A DNA stretch of 64,000 bases from Stomatobaculum sp. F0698 (GCF_030644385.1 NZ_CP130060.1:186001-250000), one strand, 5' to 3'; shown: positions 45,818 to 55,910, numbered from the stretch's first letter. Program-made: numbers and translations. Notes: a model not told the origin generated them from the sequence alone.

Positions 45818-48800
45818 TTACGATACTGAAGGCAATAAGAGAAACATTATGATGGATACCGATTCGATTATTTTCATAAGTTCGATCGGATCGTTTTGTG
45901 TTCTTATTACAGTTTCGAGTTTTTCGTAACAATTAAAGAAAAGCTTTACAACATTTAACAACTCACTAGTTTGCTCATTAGCAGTTTCAATCAGTTCGCT
46001 TACGAGATCTTCGACCAAAATGAAGTCGTTCCACAATGTATTGATTTGGTTAATCAGCATTTCTGTGTATGCAGCTATACTGCAAAGGCAGTTGTCATCA
46101 ACAGGCACTTGAAGAATTTGCTGATACCTATGAAGGTATAATTTCATTTCACCAAGTTTTTTCATGGACTCAATCCACAGCTTCAAAGAATTTGTTGCGT
46201 TCATTTTTTCAATTAGCATAGGTTCTATTTCACACGGATACATCGGTTTTGCTATGCGGGATTCTTCTGTATCCAAAAGTTTATAGAACGGAATCGAGTA
46301 TACTGTCGGCGAGAGCACACCAGAAAAAACAGGTACATATACTAACTCTAAGGATTGTGTTTCCAAATACCATCGATCACTTGATGGCAAAATACTGTTT
46401 TTAAATACATCCCTGATTGTTATCACGATTCTGGTATATTCCTTCTCAAGGGTATTATTCTCTTCCATATTGTAATCAACAATGATGTAGGCATGTTTAT
46501 TACCTTTAAGAAGGGTACCATTCACCGCCGTAACTGCTTTTGATAGCGTATCACAAAAATAGTTTGTTCCCTTGCGATATTTTTGTTTTGAATCATAAGC
46601 AATGGCGCAACCTTTCGGTTGATTATCAAGCACATAACGCCAAACATTAACTAAAGTAAGAATATTCTCAAGTTCTTGCCTTGCAAAATCTTCATTAAGT
46701 GAACTGTATTCGGAAAACAACAATTCATACTCTTTCTGGAAGTCCACGATGGCTTTAGCCGCAGAATAAAGATTAAACATAGCGAGTTGTGGATTCTTAA
46801 CAATGCTAATATCTTGCTTATTAATTCTTGCTTGAAGAACCTCAACAAAGTGATTGTAAAAATTATCCAACGAGGAATACACATCATTCAATCGTTTTCT
46901 AAAATTCTCATACTTACCAACCGAAAGCAATTGACGCATTGTATAATACTCTGCAACAGGGCTTTTTTCGTTTCCTTCAGAATAAAGACAGTACGGATCA
47001 ACAGCAAAAGTGGGAAGTAGATTTTCGGCAAAGGTGTGTTCTTTAAACACTTTTAGCCGATTATCAACGCTTTTTCCTCGATCCTGTGTATACCTCCCTT
47101 TTCTGTATACATCATCAATGAGCTTAATTGTCTCAGCAATCAAATCATTGACATTGATTCTTATTTTGTCAATATCGGCTACATATTCCTGCCATGAAGA
47201 AGGACGCAAGCTATAATCTATTCGTGTATGTATCCATCCATTCAATTCAGATACCCATGCATTATGGCGCTTGCTCTTATGGATATGAAGTTTATAATCC
47301 AGCGCTTCAATTCCCAAATCCCGAAGGAGATCAACACCAATCAACTCAATATCAATATACTCTTTCTCTGGATACAGTTGCTTTAAAATATCCAGCATTT
47401 TAATTCGCCAATACTGATTTGTATTATTCGTGTTCTCCGGAAACCCTGTTTCTGTCGAAATAGACGGAATGAATTTACAAGACACTTCATCATTTGTAAT
47501 CGAAAAAGTAAGCACTTGCATTTCATAGATGAGTTTTTCCACTAATACATCCGCGGCAGCCTGATAGCTTTCCAGCAATTTAGGATGTTCAAAGAGTCCA
47601 CGTATCGCATCAGCAGACGGCTGGAGTTCGCCCGCACATATGCTGGCAACGATTTCATCAGTCTTGAATGGAAATGTCACATTAAAATTACGCTTTGCCA
47701 TCCAAAATAGCGCATATCCAAATGATGATCGCTCAGCGTCTGTATTAGGCAAAACTGATGGCACCACACAATTATTCACAAAATAGTCTGTTGCTTGATA
47801 ATTGATTGAGAGAGAGGTTAGAGACTTCTTGACTTCATCGATGGCATTCTGTAAATCTACTTTATTGAAATTAGATAAATCTTTCATTCCATCTGCAATT
47901 AGCTCATCTGATCGCTCAATACCAGAAAGGTCAATGGGTAAAAAACAAAGCCAACCTTTGCCACGTTTTTTTACCACAGAGCTAATGAATGTCATGTTTC
48001 CCTCAACATAACGCTTCGCATCTAACCAAAGCATTGACCTGATAGCATTTGCATATCCTATCCAGTCAAGGAATCTTATTTGAGAGAGACGCTGTACATC
48101 TTTAATGTCATATTGCTGGTTCTGGTTAGAGAAGTAATCCAACAAAACCACTCTCACATTTTGTGAAGATATACACGAAAGAGCCTTGAACACAACCTCT
48201 CTTGCTCCGGTGCAAATTTGATCGCACAACGCATCAAAAACAATTTTCGCACGGACAGGATGAAGTGCTTCAATGGTGTTTTCATCAACTTCTCTGATGA
48301 GGTACTCATCTTTCAGACGTCTAATGGCAGCGTGCATTGTAGAACAATGAGTTACGTTTTTTACGGCAGTAAGATTAACAGCACATCCTAATCGCCCTGC
48401 GTAACAAACCAACTGAAGTAATTCTAACCATTCATCCGAAACACCTTCTTGTAGCAACGCATCGATCTGCCCGTGGAGGCGCTGAGTCAAGGTCCGATTA
48501 TTTGTCAACAAAAATACAAATTCAATCAATGGGCCTTGTCCACCAAAAGACTGCCATGCTTCTTCGAAGGTTCTGTGTTCAGTATGAGGCTGTGTTTCTG
48601 TAAAAGAACTATAAATGTGTGCAGCTTCCTCCTTAGATAAAGCCAACTCCACAATCCCACATTGGATTGCCTTTCCGCTAATTGGTGTTAGATTATAATC
48701 TTCATCTCGAATGGAGATAAGCACTGGAATGGAAAGACCACGAGATTGTAACTCTTGCAGCAAAAATGCCCAAAGTGTTTCACCTGGCTGTACATCAATA

Positions 48801-49825
48801 TAGATGATTAAATTTTTATTATACTTGCCAAGCCCATCTAACGCTGTAACCAAATTCTGTGCTTGTCCTTCGTTAGCAATGGAACGCACACAAAACACGC
48901 AGCATTCAGGATATGTATCAATTAAGTAGCGGTAACAAAGGGTAGATTTTCCTTGTCCAGAAACCCCCTTAAGGATTGCGACACCTTTACTATTGATTGC
49001 TGCTTGGATTTCTCCTATCCAATAGTTTCGCTTGAAATCTAAATTGTTACGAATATGTGTAGGATGCGCAGACACACCTTGCAAATACTCTTGTTTCAGT
49101 TGTTCATTATTGCTATTTAGCCGCAGTTCACTTAAGCGAACAAGAGATTTATTGTATTCTTTGTAAAATCCATCTATTGCAGCAATATTTGTTCCAATAT
49201 CGTGGATTTTATCTTGCCACATCTTTAGTGTGGTGTACCCTTTGCTTTTAGAAAGTACAGAAACATATTGAATCAATAGGTCTTTGGCCAGTGCAGGCGC
49301 AGACATTACCTGAACATAGTCGCGGATCTGAGTTTGAATATTTAAATCCAAATCATCAAGATTGACTTTCTCAAAACACAGAGAATCAATCAACCATACG
49401 GCCTCTGACTCAGACAATCCGTGTTTGTCTACAAGTCTCTTCGTTAAAGCCTTTTTCGTGACAGCTTTCCCAGATTGCATTTCTTGTAGTTCAACACCAA
49501 GAGTATTAAAGTAGACAACCTTAATGCGGTGGAAGGATGGATTTTGTGCATGTAAGCTACACATGCGATTGAAAAATCCTTCGCCTCCTTTGGATGTTTT
49601 TGTTGCAGCAAGGCTTGAAAGTGTTAGGTCGGCAGAGATGTTTTTAACCTGAACAGCCTCTACTACGACTCCATCCTTTTTAATCACCAAATCCTCAATA
49701 TCTTCTGGGTAGTACTCATATCCATTTTTGTCGGAAATTAGTCTGTGTGAAATATATAGCGTTTGGGATGAGAATCCTTTCCAAGCAGCCTGTGCACCTA
49801 TATCAGATTTTTGAAAAATGCTCAT
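45818..49825 (-). CDS. Nuclease-STAND-like NTPase, candidate anti-phage protein
   Basis: 1335 residues from the ATG at 49825 (GAGGAG seven bases upstream; an earlier in-frame start at 49882 lacks one). The N-terminal domain (about 1-180) resembles PD-(D/E)XK nucleases of the DUF4297/Cap4 type: GAQAAWKGFSSQTLYI, then EDIEDLVI with D45 and VEAVQVK with Q59-x-K61. A P-loop NTPase follows: Walker A GVSGQGKST at 287-295, Walker B LIIYIDV near 340, sensor-like ISIRDED. Then about 900 residues of helical sequence with no recognised motif, the place where STAND proteins sense their trigger. This order matches Avs-type antiviral ATPases, but no specific family was identified. AT-rich, single gene, inside a mobile island. 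Confidence 0.75.
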   Translation of the reverse strand: MSIFQKSDIGAQAAWKGFSSQTLYISHRLISDKNGYEYYPEDIEDLVIKKDGVVVEAVQVKNISADLTLSSLAATKTSKGGEGFFNRMCSLHAQNPSFHRIKVVYFNTLGVELQEMQSGKAVTKKALTKRLVDKHGLSESEAVWLIDSLCFEKVNLDDLDLNIQTQIRDYVQVMSAPALAKDLLIQYVSVLSKSKGYTTLKMWQDKIHDIGTNIAAIDGFYKEYNKSLVRLSELRLNSNNEQLKQEYLQGVSAHPTHIRNNLDFKRNYWIGEIQAAINSKGVAILKGVSGQGKSTLCYRYLIDTYPECCVFCVRSIANEGQAQNLVTALDGLGKYNKNLIIYIDVQPGETLWAFLLQELQSRGLSIPVLISIRDEDYNLTPISGKAIQCGIVELALSKEEAAHIYSSFTETQPHTEHRTFEEAWQSFGGQGPLIEFVFLLTNNRTLTQRLHGQIDALLQEGVSDEWLELLQLVCYAGRLGCAVNLTAVKNVTHCSTMHAAIRRLKDEYLIREVDENTIEALHPVRAKIVFDALCDQICTGAREVVFKALSCISSQNVRVVLLDYFSNQNQQYDIKDVQRLSQIRFLDWIGYANAIRSMLWLDAKRYVEGNMTFISSVVKKRGKGWLCFLPIDLSGIERSDELIADGMKDLSNFNKVDLQNAIDEVKKSLTSLSINYQATDYFVNNCVVPSVLPNTDAERSSFGYALFWMAKRNFNVTFPFKTDEIVASICAGELQPSADAIRGLFEHPKLLESYQAAADVLVEKLIYEMQVLTFSITNDEVSCKFIPSISTETGFPENTNNTNQYWRIKMLDILKQLYPEKEYIDIELIGVDLLRDLGIEALDYKLHIHKSKRHNAWVSELNGWIHTRIDYSLRPSSWQEYVADIDKIRINVNDLIAETIKLIDDVYRKGRYTQDRGKSVDNRLKVFKEHTFAENLLPTFAVDPYCLYSEGNEKSPVAEYYTMRQLLSVGKYENFRKRLNDVYSSLDNFYNHFVEVLQARINKQDISIVKNPQLAMFNLYSAAKAIVDFQKEYELLFSEYSSLNEDFARQELENILTLVNVWRYVLDNQPKGCAIAYDSKQKYRKGTNYFCDTLSKAVTAVNGTLLKGNKHAYIIVDYNMEENNTLEKEYTRIVITIRDVFKNSILPSSDRWYLETQSLELVYVPVFSGVLSPTVYSIPFYKLLDTEESRIAKPMYPCEIEPMLIEKMNATNSLKLWIESMKKLGEMKLYLHRYQQILQVPVDDNCLCSIAAYTEMLINQINTLWNDFILVEDLVSELIETANEQTSELLNVVKLFFNCYEKLETVIRTQNDPIELMKIIESVSIIMFLLLPSVS

Positions 49826-49961
49826 TTTTATCTCCTCTGTGACCGTTATTGTCGCAATCAGCCAGGCAGCAATTAGCTGCACGGCTGATTGTATGTAGTG
49901 GTACAGTGAATTTGTAACTCCTCTGCCTGATAGATTATAATGTCAGCAGAGGAGAAAAACA

Positions 49962-50261
49962 CATGACTTGAATTTCAGACGAAACCAGACGAAAGGTTGT
50001 TCGTGGCACATTCAGGATGGACGCACGATTGCCAGCCTTGTGGCTGAGTACGGCATATCCAGAGCCACTGTTTCCAACTGGGTACGCTCGTATCGCGAAG
50101 AATGCCAAAACAATGATGAGGAGAAGTCTCAGTTAGAGATGATAGAAGAACTTCGTCGTCTCCGGCGTAAAAAAGCCGAATTAGAAAAGGGGAACAGCTT
50201 CTTAAAAAAGCAGCGGCATTCTTCGCGAAAGGAATCGATTAGTGGGATATCGTTTCCTTGA
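49962..50261 (+). pseudogene. IS3-family transposase orfA (frameshifted)
   Basis: Helix-turn-helix protein of an IS3 element: DGRTIASLVAEYGISRATVSNWVRSYREE and a leucine-zipper-like EELRRLRRKKAELEKGNSFLKK. The first codons (ATGACTTGA) stop at once and the expected N-terminus is in another frame; the 3' end is also shifted where FFAKE would be expected. Confidence 0.82.
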
Positions 50262-51131
50262 TGAGTATAAGCAGGAGTTCGGATTGAGATGGCTTTTGAA
50301 GAAGCTGCACATTCATCCAAACGCTTATTACAACTACCTCAGAAATGGAAAGCGGGTTATCTCGCTCAAAAATCTCATTGTTGTCAACAGATTCAAGCAC
50401 TTTACCATGATTCTCATGGTGTCATGGGGCACCGTAAGATGAGGGTGTTTCTGCAAAGAGAAGGAATCTCATTGAGCAAAACAACAGTCCACAAGTACAT
50501 GAATCGTGAACTACAACTACACTCAATTTGTCGCTGAAAGAGACCCGCATACCGTCGGGGATTAGCTCATAAAATTTTCCCGAATCTATTAAAGCGGAAT
50601 TTTTCTCCTGAGCAGCCGAATAGTGTGTGGTGTACCGACTTCACATATATGACACTGACAAATGGAACCATGCGCTATAGTTGTTCCATTATTGATTTAT
50701 ATGACAGAAGTATTGTTGCCAGTGAAAACAGCTCTTTTATCACGAGTTCCCTAGCCGTGCGTACGCTTGAAACAGCGTTGTCGAGTGCAAAGGCTATCCC
50801 ACAAAACCTGATTTTGCACTCGGATCAAGGAAGTCAGTTTACTTCCGCAGAGTTTGTACAACATTGCCGGAAGCGCGGGATTTCTCAAAGTATGAGCCGT
50901 GCAGGCTGTCCGTATGACAATGCGCCGATTGAGCGCTATTACAATACCTTAAAGACCGAGCTGATTTATCAGTATCGTTTTGAAACTGCAGCAGAACTGG
51001 ATTATGCCGTTTCAGAGTTTGCTTACGATTGGTACAATCAGGCACGCCCACACACGTATAACGGATATCTGATTCCGTTTGAAAAGAGAGCGGAGTGTAC
51101 CATTAAGCAGTGGTGTTACAAAAAGCGTTGA
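50242..51131 (+). pseudogene. IS3-family transposase orfB (disrupted)
   Basis: Integrase-core (rve) protein broken in at least two places: [31 protein letters not shown], then a shift near 50370 (HDSHGVMGHRKMRVFLQREGISLSKTTVHKYM in another frame), a stop near 50537, then an intact catalytic part from 50625. The DDE residues are visible in WCTDFTYM, LHSDQGSQF and NAPIERYYNTLKTE. An active protein cannot be made from this copy. Confidence 0.87.
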
Positions 51132-51139
51132 CCACTACA

Positions 51140-51421
51140 CTCAAATCAATCTGCTGTTTTCATTTAGATTGTACTGGATGAAACAGGAAAAGGGAAGTTT
51201 GTCGCATATGCAAATGAGCAATGCCTGGTAATTTAAACTAAGTATCGCTCATTATATTTTTTACTAACCTCGGCTGCCGGCTGCCATAATCATAGAGAAT
51301 TTGTTGCTTCCTGTATTATGAACACCCACCATTTCGGGTGGCTTTTTCTTGCCGATTTGACGGCTTTTTAAATTTGGGTTAGGATAGTAGCATAACGCTT
51401 ATGTAGACCGAAGGAGGACTT
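51140..51421. other. Island right edge; terminator, no gene
   Basis: AT-rich. 51165-51231 reads VLDETGKGKFVAYANEQCLVI then a stop, perhaps the tail of a lost gene. A hairpin CACCC-N8-GGGTG followed by CTTTTTC (51323-51349) is a likely terminator. After it the base composition returns to that of the core genes. Confidence 0.5.
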
Positions 51422-52285
51422 GTGCGGGAGTTTCGTACCATAGAACTCAGGGAAGCGCTGAGTTTACGGAAGATAGCGGACAGCGGCCAGTGCTTTCGCC
51501 CCGGTGAAATCGGGGACGGCGTGTTTCGCTTTATCTCGGGAAACGAGGTGCTGGAGCTAAGGCAGTGCGGCGACTGCGCCGTGGAGGTCTCTTGCGACGC
51601 GGAAACCTGGGAGAGGGTCTGGCTTCCCTACTTTGACCTGGAGCGCGACTACAGCGCCATACAGCAAGATATCTTCGAGAGCGGGGATGCCTTGCTCGCG
51701 GAGGCGACGGTTCACGGCGACGGCATACGGGTACTCCGTCAGGAGCCCTTTGAGATGCTGGTTTCCTTTGTGCTCTCGCAGCGAAAATCCATTCCGGCCA
51801 TACGGACCGCGGTTCGCATGCTGGCCGAGACCTACGGCGAGGCGACAAAGGCACCTTCGGGAGAGACGGTCTTTCTCTTTCCGAAGCCGGAGGCGCTCGC
51901 GGGGAGCTCGGAGCAAAGCCTGCGGGATTTGGGACTCGGCTACCGCGCGCCCTATGTGCTGGATGCGGCGCGCCGCGTGGCGGACGGGAAGCTTGATCTC
52001 GCCGCGCTTCGCGAACGGCCGGATGAGGAACTCTTTGCGGAACTGCAGAGCGTACACGGCGTCGGGAAGAAGGTCGCGAACTGCGTGATGCTCTTTGGCT
52101 ACGGCAGAACGGAGCGCGTCCCCTCGGACGTCTGGATGCAGCGCATTGTGAGCGAAGGCTACCGGGGAGTGGACCCCTTGGTTACGCGGAAGCACGCGGG
52201 TATTTTACAACAGTACCTATTTTATTATGCGCTCACCCACAAGGAACGCTTTATTCCCCGTAAGGAGCGGGGACAAGAAAAGTAA
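51422..52285 (+). CDS. 8-oxoguanine DNA glycosylase (OGG1-type)
   Basis: Base-excision repair enzyme removing 8-oxoguanine, 287 residues, starting at GTG (GAAGGAGGAC upstream). N-terminal OGG domain (LREALSLRKIADSGQCFRPGEIGDGVFRFI) and HhH-GPD domain: hairpin SVHGVGKKVANCVMLFG with the catalytic Lys, then VPSDVWMQRI with the conserved Asp. Common in Clostridia. GNAT and TauE/SafE genes follow closely. Confidence 0.92.
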   Translation: MREFRTIELREALSLRKIADSGQCFRPGEIGDGVFRFISGNEVLELRQCGDCAVEVSCDAETWERVWLPYFDLERDYSAIQQDIFESGDALLAEATVHGDGIRVLRQEPFEMLVSFVLSQRKSIPAIRTAVRMLAETYGEATKAPSGETVFLFPKPEALAGSSEQSLRDLGLGYRAPYVLDAARRVADGKLDLAALRERPDEELFAELQSVHGVGKKVANCVMLFGYGRTERVPSDVWMQRIVSEGYRGVDPLVTRKHAGILQQYLFYYALTHKERFIPRKERGQEK

Positions 52286-52303
52286 GAAAAGGAGAAACCA
52301 ATC

Positions 52304-52945
52304 ATGCGACACGAACTGAAACGAAAACAGACGGCGGACACAGACTGTACCAAGCGGATCCGAGTGGAAAAACTCAACCTGCCCGCACTGCGGAAGCTCT
52401 TTGAGACAAGAATGCAGGAAGATTTTCCGGAGGTAGAATTAAAGCCCTTCCCGAAGATGCAGGAACTCTACGAGACAGGGCATTATCTGCCGCTCGCGAT
52501 CCGCGACAACAGCAAGAATCACGATCTCCTCGCCTATGCGCTCTTTGCGCGGGAAAAGGCGGAGGAGGGACACCACTATCTGCTCGACTACTTTGCCGTC
52601 AAGGAATCGGAGCGCGGCAGCGGAATCGGGACCGACTTTTTGCGGGAGATGGAGGCACACATCGACGACGCCGAGACCATACTCGGCGAGATTGAGGATC
52701 CGGATCACGCCGCGGACGATGAAGAGGAGGCCGTGCGCCTTCGCCGCCGCGCGTTTTATCTAAGGAACGGCGTCCGTGAGACCCGTGTGCGCGCGGAGGT
52801 CTGCGGCATGAATTACCGCATCCTCGAGGCAGGCGGCGCAACGCCGCACTCCGCCGCAGAAATTCGGCACATTTTGGATCGCTTCTATCGCCGCTTCTTC
52901 CCCGAGAAGATGTACCGCGAGGAAGTGAACGTTCACATCGCCTGA
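52304..52945 (+). CDS. GNAT-family N-acetyltransferase
   Basis: 213 residues with a GNAT core: HYLLDYFAVKESERGSGIGTDFLREMEAHI, in which ERGSGIG is the acetyl-CoA loop (R-x-x-G-x-G), and RRRAFYLRNGVRETRVRAEVCGMNYRIL at the C-terminus. An acidic stretch (DDEEEA) lies between. AGAAAAGGAG precedes the ATG; 18 bp after the glycosylase. Substrate unknown. Confidence 0.88.
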   Translation: MRHELKRKQTADTDCTKRIRVEKLNLPALRKLFETRMQEDFPEVELKPFPKMQELYETGHYLPLAIRDNSKNHDLLAYALFAREKAEEGHHYLLDYFAVKESERGSGIGTDFLREMEAHIDDAETILGEIEDPDHAADDEEEAVRLRRRAFYLRNGVRETRVRAEVCGMNYRILEAGGATPHSAAEIRHILDRFYRRFFPEKMYREEVNVHIA

Positions 52946-52952
52946 GAAAACA

Positions 52953-53717
52953 ATGAATAGCACAACTTTTTTGATTGTATGCCCGCTGGTTTTTCTGGCG
53001 GGCTTTGTAGACGCCATCGGCGGCGGGGGCGGTCTGATTTCCCTGCCGGCCTATCTCTTTGCGGGGATTCCGGTGCACACGGCCATCGGCACCAACAAGT
53101 TTTCGGCGGTTTTCGGGACCACGCTCGCAACCGGCCGTTTTGCGAAGCAGGGCATGATTGAAAAGCGCCTTGCGCTTCCTGCGGTCGCGGCGGCCTTTGT
53201 GGGCGCTTCGATCGGCGCGCGGCTTTCCCTCCGTATGCCGGAGCGGATGACTTTGATTATCCTTCTTTGCATCCTGCCCTTTGTCGCCTTTCTGGTTCTG
53301 AATAAAAAGCTGCTTCGCGACAGGAGCCCGGAGGAAGAGCAAATCACGGGGCGTACCTATGCGACCGCAGCGGCCTCGGCCTTTCTGGTCGGCATTTACG
53401 ACGGACTCTACGGGCCGGGAACGGGCACCTTTTTGATTGTGCTCTTAAATGTCTGGTCTCGCCTCGGCTTAAAGAGCGCAAACGGGCAGGCAAAGGCCAT
53501 TAATCTCGCGACCAATCTGAGTTCACTCATCGTCTTTCTGATGCACGGCACTGTCTTAATCCCGCTCGGCCTGAGCGCGGCGGTCTGCAATATGATAGGC
53601 GCCTACCTCGGTGCGGGGCTTGCGTTAAAGCAGGGGAGCAAGGCCATACGCCCTGTCCTCTTGCTCGTGCTGGTTCTGCTCTTTGTCAAGATTATTTCCC
53701 AACTGCTCGTACAGTGA
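52953..53717 (+). CDS. TSUP-family (TauE/SafE) permease
   Basis: 254-residue membrane protein of the sulfite exporter TauE/SafE family, about eight helices. The duplicated family motif is visible: FLAGFVDAIGGGGGLISLPAYLFAGIPVHTAIGTNKFSAVFGT in the first half and LVGIYDGLYGPGTGTFLIVLL..NGQAKAINLATNLSSL in the second. Transports sulfur oxyanions or organosulfonates or related anions; cargo not inferable. Starts seven bases after the GNAT stop. Confidence 0.92.
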   Translation: MNSTTFLIVCPLVFLAGFVDAIGGGGGLISLPAYLFAGIPVHTAIGTNKFSAVFGTTLATGRFAKQGMIEKRLALPAVAAAFVGASIGARLSLRMPERMTLIILLCILPFVAFLVLNKKLLRDRSPEEEQITGRTYATAAASAFLVGIYDGLYGPGTGTFLIVLLNVWSRLGLKSANGQAKAINLATNLSSLIVFLMHGTVLIPLGLSAAVCNMIGAYLGAGLALKQGSKAIRPVLLLVLVLLFVKIISQLLVQ

Positions 53718-53772
53718 GAGGAGCGGGGGCGGAGGTTCGCCTTTATTCGGCGCGAAGCGAAAGGAGAGCGGT

Positions 53773-53943
53773 ATGGAGCTGTTTTTGAATCACCTGCTTC
53801 CGTTTCTGATGAATCTGCTGCTTCCGTTTGCGCTGCTACCTGCGTTGCTCCGAATGCGCAGGCTGCAGCGAGCGCTGATTTGGAATCGGCATCTTTACAG
53901 CCTCACGCCGCAAGGAGATGCTTTGGCGTATGGAAGGAGGTAG
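53773..53943 (+). CDS. Small hydrophobic membrane protein (56 aa)
   Basis: MELFLNHLLPFLMNLLLPFALLPALLRMRRLQ: one hydrophobic segment then a basic tail. The ATG at 53773 has AAAGGAGAG upstream. It is two bases from the next membrane-protein gene and presumably cotranscribed. Unknown function. Confidence 0.6.
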   Translation: MELFLNHLLPFLMNLLLPFALLPALLRMRRLQRALIWNRHLYSLTPQGDALAYGRR

Positions 53944-53945
53944 TT

Positions 53946-54326
53946 ATGCCCATATTCTCAAACGCGGTGTTACCGCTGGGACTCGCGTTTCTCATGCTTT
54001 GGCTGTACACGCGGCAGCGGGAGTCGCGGTTTCGTAAGCTCTATGCGCTGACCGCGGGACTTCTTTGTACCTGTGCGCTCTCTACCATATGGATGAATTT
54101 GACTGCGCCGCTCGGCATCGGGGTTCCGCGCTTTCTCCCGTGGCTCTGGTATTTCGGGATGCTGGGCGGCTACGCGCTGACCCCGGTCTCTTTGCTCTAT
54201 TTTGGTTTTTCCGCGGTGAAGAACGCGCGCATCAAACAGGTGTTTTGGTGGGGACTCTGCATTGCGGGGGCCCTCTTCCTCTGGGCCGTTGTGGCAGAGC
54301 TGACTTCTCTCCTGCGCCACCTGTGA
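53946..54326 (+). CDS. Small multi-pass membrane protein (126 aa)
   Basis: ATG at 53946 after GGAAGGAGG. Four hydrophobic segments (about residues 5-21, 33-52, 66-88 and 98-119) with basic cytoplasmic loops (RQRESRFRK, KNARIKQ). Not recognised. Paired with the 56-residue protein just upstream. Confidence 0.7.
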   Translation: MPIFSNAVLPLGLAFLMLWLYTRQRESRFRKLYALTAGLLCTCALSTIWMNLTAPLGIGVPRFLPWLWYFGMLGGYALTPVSLLYFGFSAVKNARIKQVFWWGLCIAGALFLWAVVAELTSLLRHL

Positions 54327-55031
54327 GCGGAGAACCGCATTCTTCCTCTCCGGCGAAGGCGAGAAGAAGGCAGAGAAGAATAGACGATAGTCGTCGCACT
54401 TGCATCCTGCAAAGAAGCCGAATCGGAAAGGCTCATGATAAGAGAGAGCAACAGCGCCTCGCTGCGTCACCGCTTTCGCGCGGAATCGGATGAAAACAGA
54501 TATAATACGGGCATTGAAAGAGGAAAATGGCGCTGAAACATATGTTCTTATTTCGGACCCGTGTTGAAAGTTTTCATGTGGTTTTACAAGGATTTATTAT
54601 GAAGGTGAATGCACGCTCGTCGGGCGGAACGAAGGGTGAAATTCCGGCGGGATGCCGGAGAGGCTTGTGCGGCAGCCTAAGGGGAAAAAGTCGAGCAGTA
54701 CGAAGCGGAAGCCTTGGGAGACAGGGTAGCAGAAGCAACTGCGGATGCCGAGAAAAGCGGTTTTCGCATCGCGAGAACTACGTTTGTCATCGGAGTGAAG
54801 TTCGCCCTCCCGCCGGTCTTCGGGACCGGTGAAGCGGAAGCGAAGTACCTTACAAAAAAACGGGAGAACGCACACCACAAGATATAAGTCCAAACTTCGC
54901 GCAGTGAATCAAGAGTGATAGGACAAAAAGGTTGGTATATAGTGCTTCAAACCATTGATATACAAAAACGGGTTGCCGAACGGAAAATGCAAAAAGAACG
55001 AACCGCAGTCGCGGCTCGTTCTTTTTATTTT
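54327..55031. other. Intergenic region with possible decayed ORF and araC terminator
   Basis: About 700 bp. TATAAT at 54501-54506 and an AGAGG-preceded ATG at 54527 start a frame that decays. From 54681 to 54887 another frame reads VEQYEAEALGDRVAEATADAEKSGFRI, with codon use like the genome's, but no start and no recognised family. Probably a dead gene. 54991-55026 is a strong hairpin (AAAAAGAACGA..CCGC) ending the minus-strand AraC gene. Confidence 0.4.
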
Positions 55032-55910
55032 TCAGTCCGGCATGGTGGCGCGCATTTTGCGTATGCCGTGGATTTCGGCATTGACCGCGTAGCGGTCGCC
55101 CTGGCGGTAGAGCTTTGCGTATTTCTTCGGCGAGACGCCGACATAGCTGTTGAAAGTCCGTATGAAGTGGGAGTAGGTCTGGAAACCGGACTTTTCGCTC
55201 GCTTCTTGGACATTTGCGCCCTGGCGCAGAAGTTGCTGGGCGGTGATGATGCGAAGCTGAATCACATACTCCATGACAGAGAAGCCCGTGCCCTTTTTAA
55301 AGATGTGGCAGAGATAGTGCTTGCTCAGCATGAAGTGATCTGCGAGTTCATCGAGCGACAGGTGATCGGTGCAGTTCTTCCGGAGATAGTCGAGTATCGG
55401 CTGCACGCGGTTATAGTCCTGGTTCGAGGTGCCGTGCTCCTTTTTCGTAGAACGAATGCGGCTGCAGACCAGGAGCAGTATCTCGTAGAGCGTGATGCGC
55501 TCCAAGATGTCCGTGCCGAAGGAGGGCGGCATGCTGATGCGCAACTTTTCGAAGAGGCGTGCCAGACGTTTGCTGTCCTCCTCGTTTAAGAGTATGCAGG
55601 CCCCGCTGTTTTTCAGCGCTTCGGCAAAGTCGGTCTGCGGGGTTGAGAGCTGGTCGAGCAGCGTGGGCAGGATGTGCAACACATAGCGCTTAAAGACAGA
55701 GCCGTCCGCGCCGTTCTCGTCACGGTGCAGGGTGTTGGCGTTTAGGATGAAGAGCGTGTTTTTCTTCAGGGGGTACATCTTTCTGTCCATGAAGAAGTCG
55801 CCGCCATCCGTCAGCACCAGCATGAGTTCAATGCCCTCGTGGTAGTGCAGGCGGTGCATGCGCCACTGATCATCCTGTTTGTATTGAATAATGTAATCTC
55901 TGGATTCCAT
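55032..55910 (-). CDS. AraC-family transcriptional regulator
   Basis: 292 residues from the ATG at 55910 (GAGGAGG seven bases upstream). N-terminal cupin-like sensing domain (HRLHYHEGIELMLVLTDGGDFFMDRKMYPLKKNTLFILNANTLH) and two C-terminal helix-turn-helix motifs (LSLDELADHFMLSKHYLCHIFKKGTGFSVMEYVIQLRI and VQEASEKSGFQTYSHFIRTFNSYVGVSPKKY). Divergent from the hydroxyglutarate operon with about 290 bp between, so it may activate that operon (inference). Confidence 0.9.
   Translation of the reverse strand: MESRDYIIQYKQDDQWRMHRLHYHEGIELMLVLTDGGDFFMDRKMYPLKKNTLFILNANTLHRDENGADGSVFKRYVLHILPTLLDQLSTPQTDFAEALKNSGACILLNEEDSKRLARLFEKLRISMPPSFGTDILERITLYEILLLVCSRIRSTKKEHGTSNQDYNRVQPILDYLRKNCTDHLSLDELADHFMLSKHYLCHIFKKGTGFSVMEYVIQLRIITAQQLLRQGANVQEASEKSGFQTYSHFIRTFNSYVGVSPKKYAKLYRQGDRYAVNAEIHGIRKMRATMPD

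Larger units (their letters stand above)
49894..51139 (+). mobile_element. IS3-family insertion sequence (1246 bp), decayed
   Basis: Bounded by 25-bp imperfect inverted repeats at 49894-49918 and 51115-51139, which share TGTAGTGGT at the tip and TTTGTAAC inside. It carries the orfA/orfB pair described below. No flanking target duplication could be recognised, suggesting an old insertion or later rearrangement. It sits 69 bp upstream of the NTPase start, pointing away, and may have replaced its native promoter region. A fragment of the same element is at 1043-1336. Confidence 0.87.

Noticed and set aside
51165..51231. Tail of a lost gene (DETGKGKFVAYANEQ)
   Set aside because: About 20 residues, no family assignment possible and no start.
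54527..54887. Protein-coding gene between the small membrane proteins and araC
   Set aside because: Frames are interrupted, the two plausible pieces are in different frames, and nothing is recognisable; kept only as a possible dead ORF.
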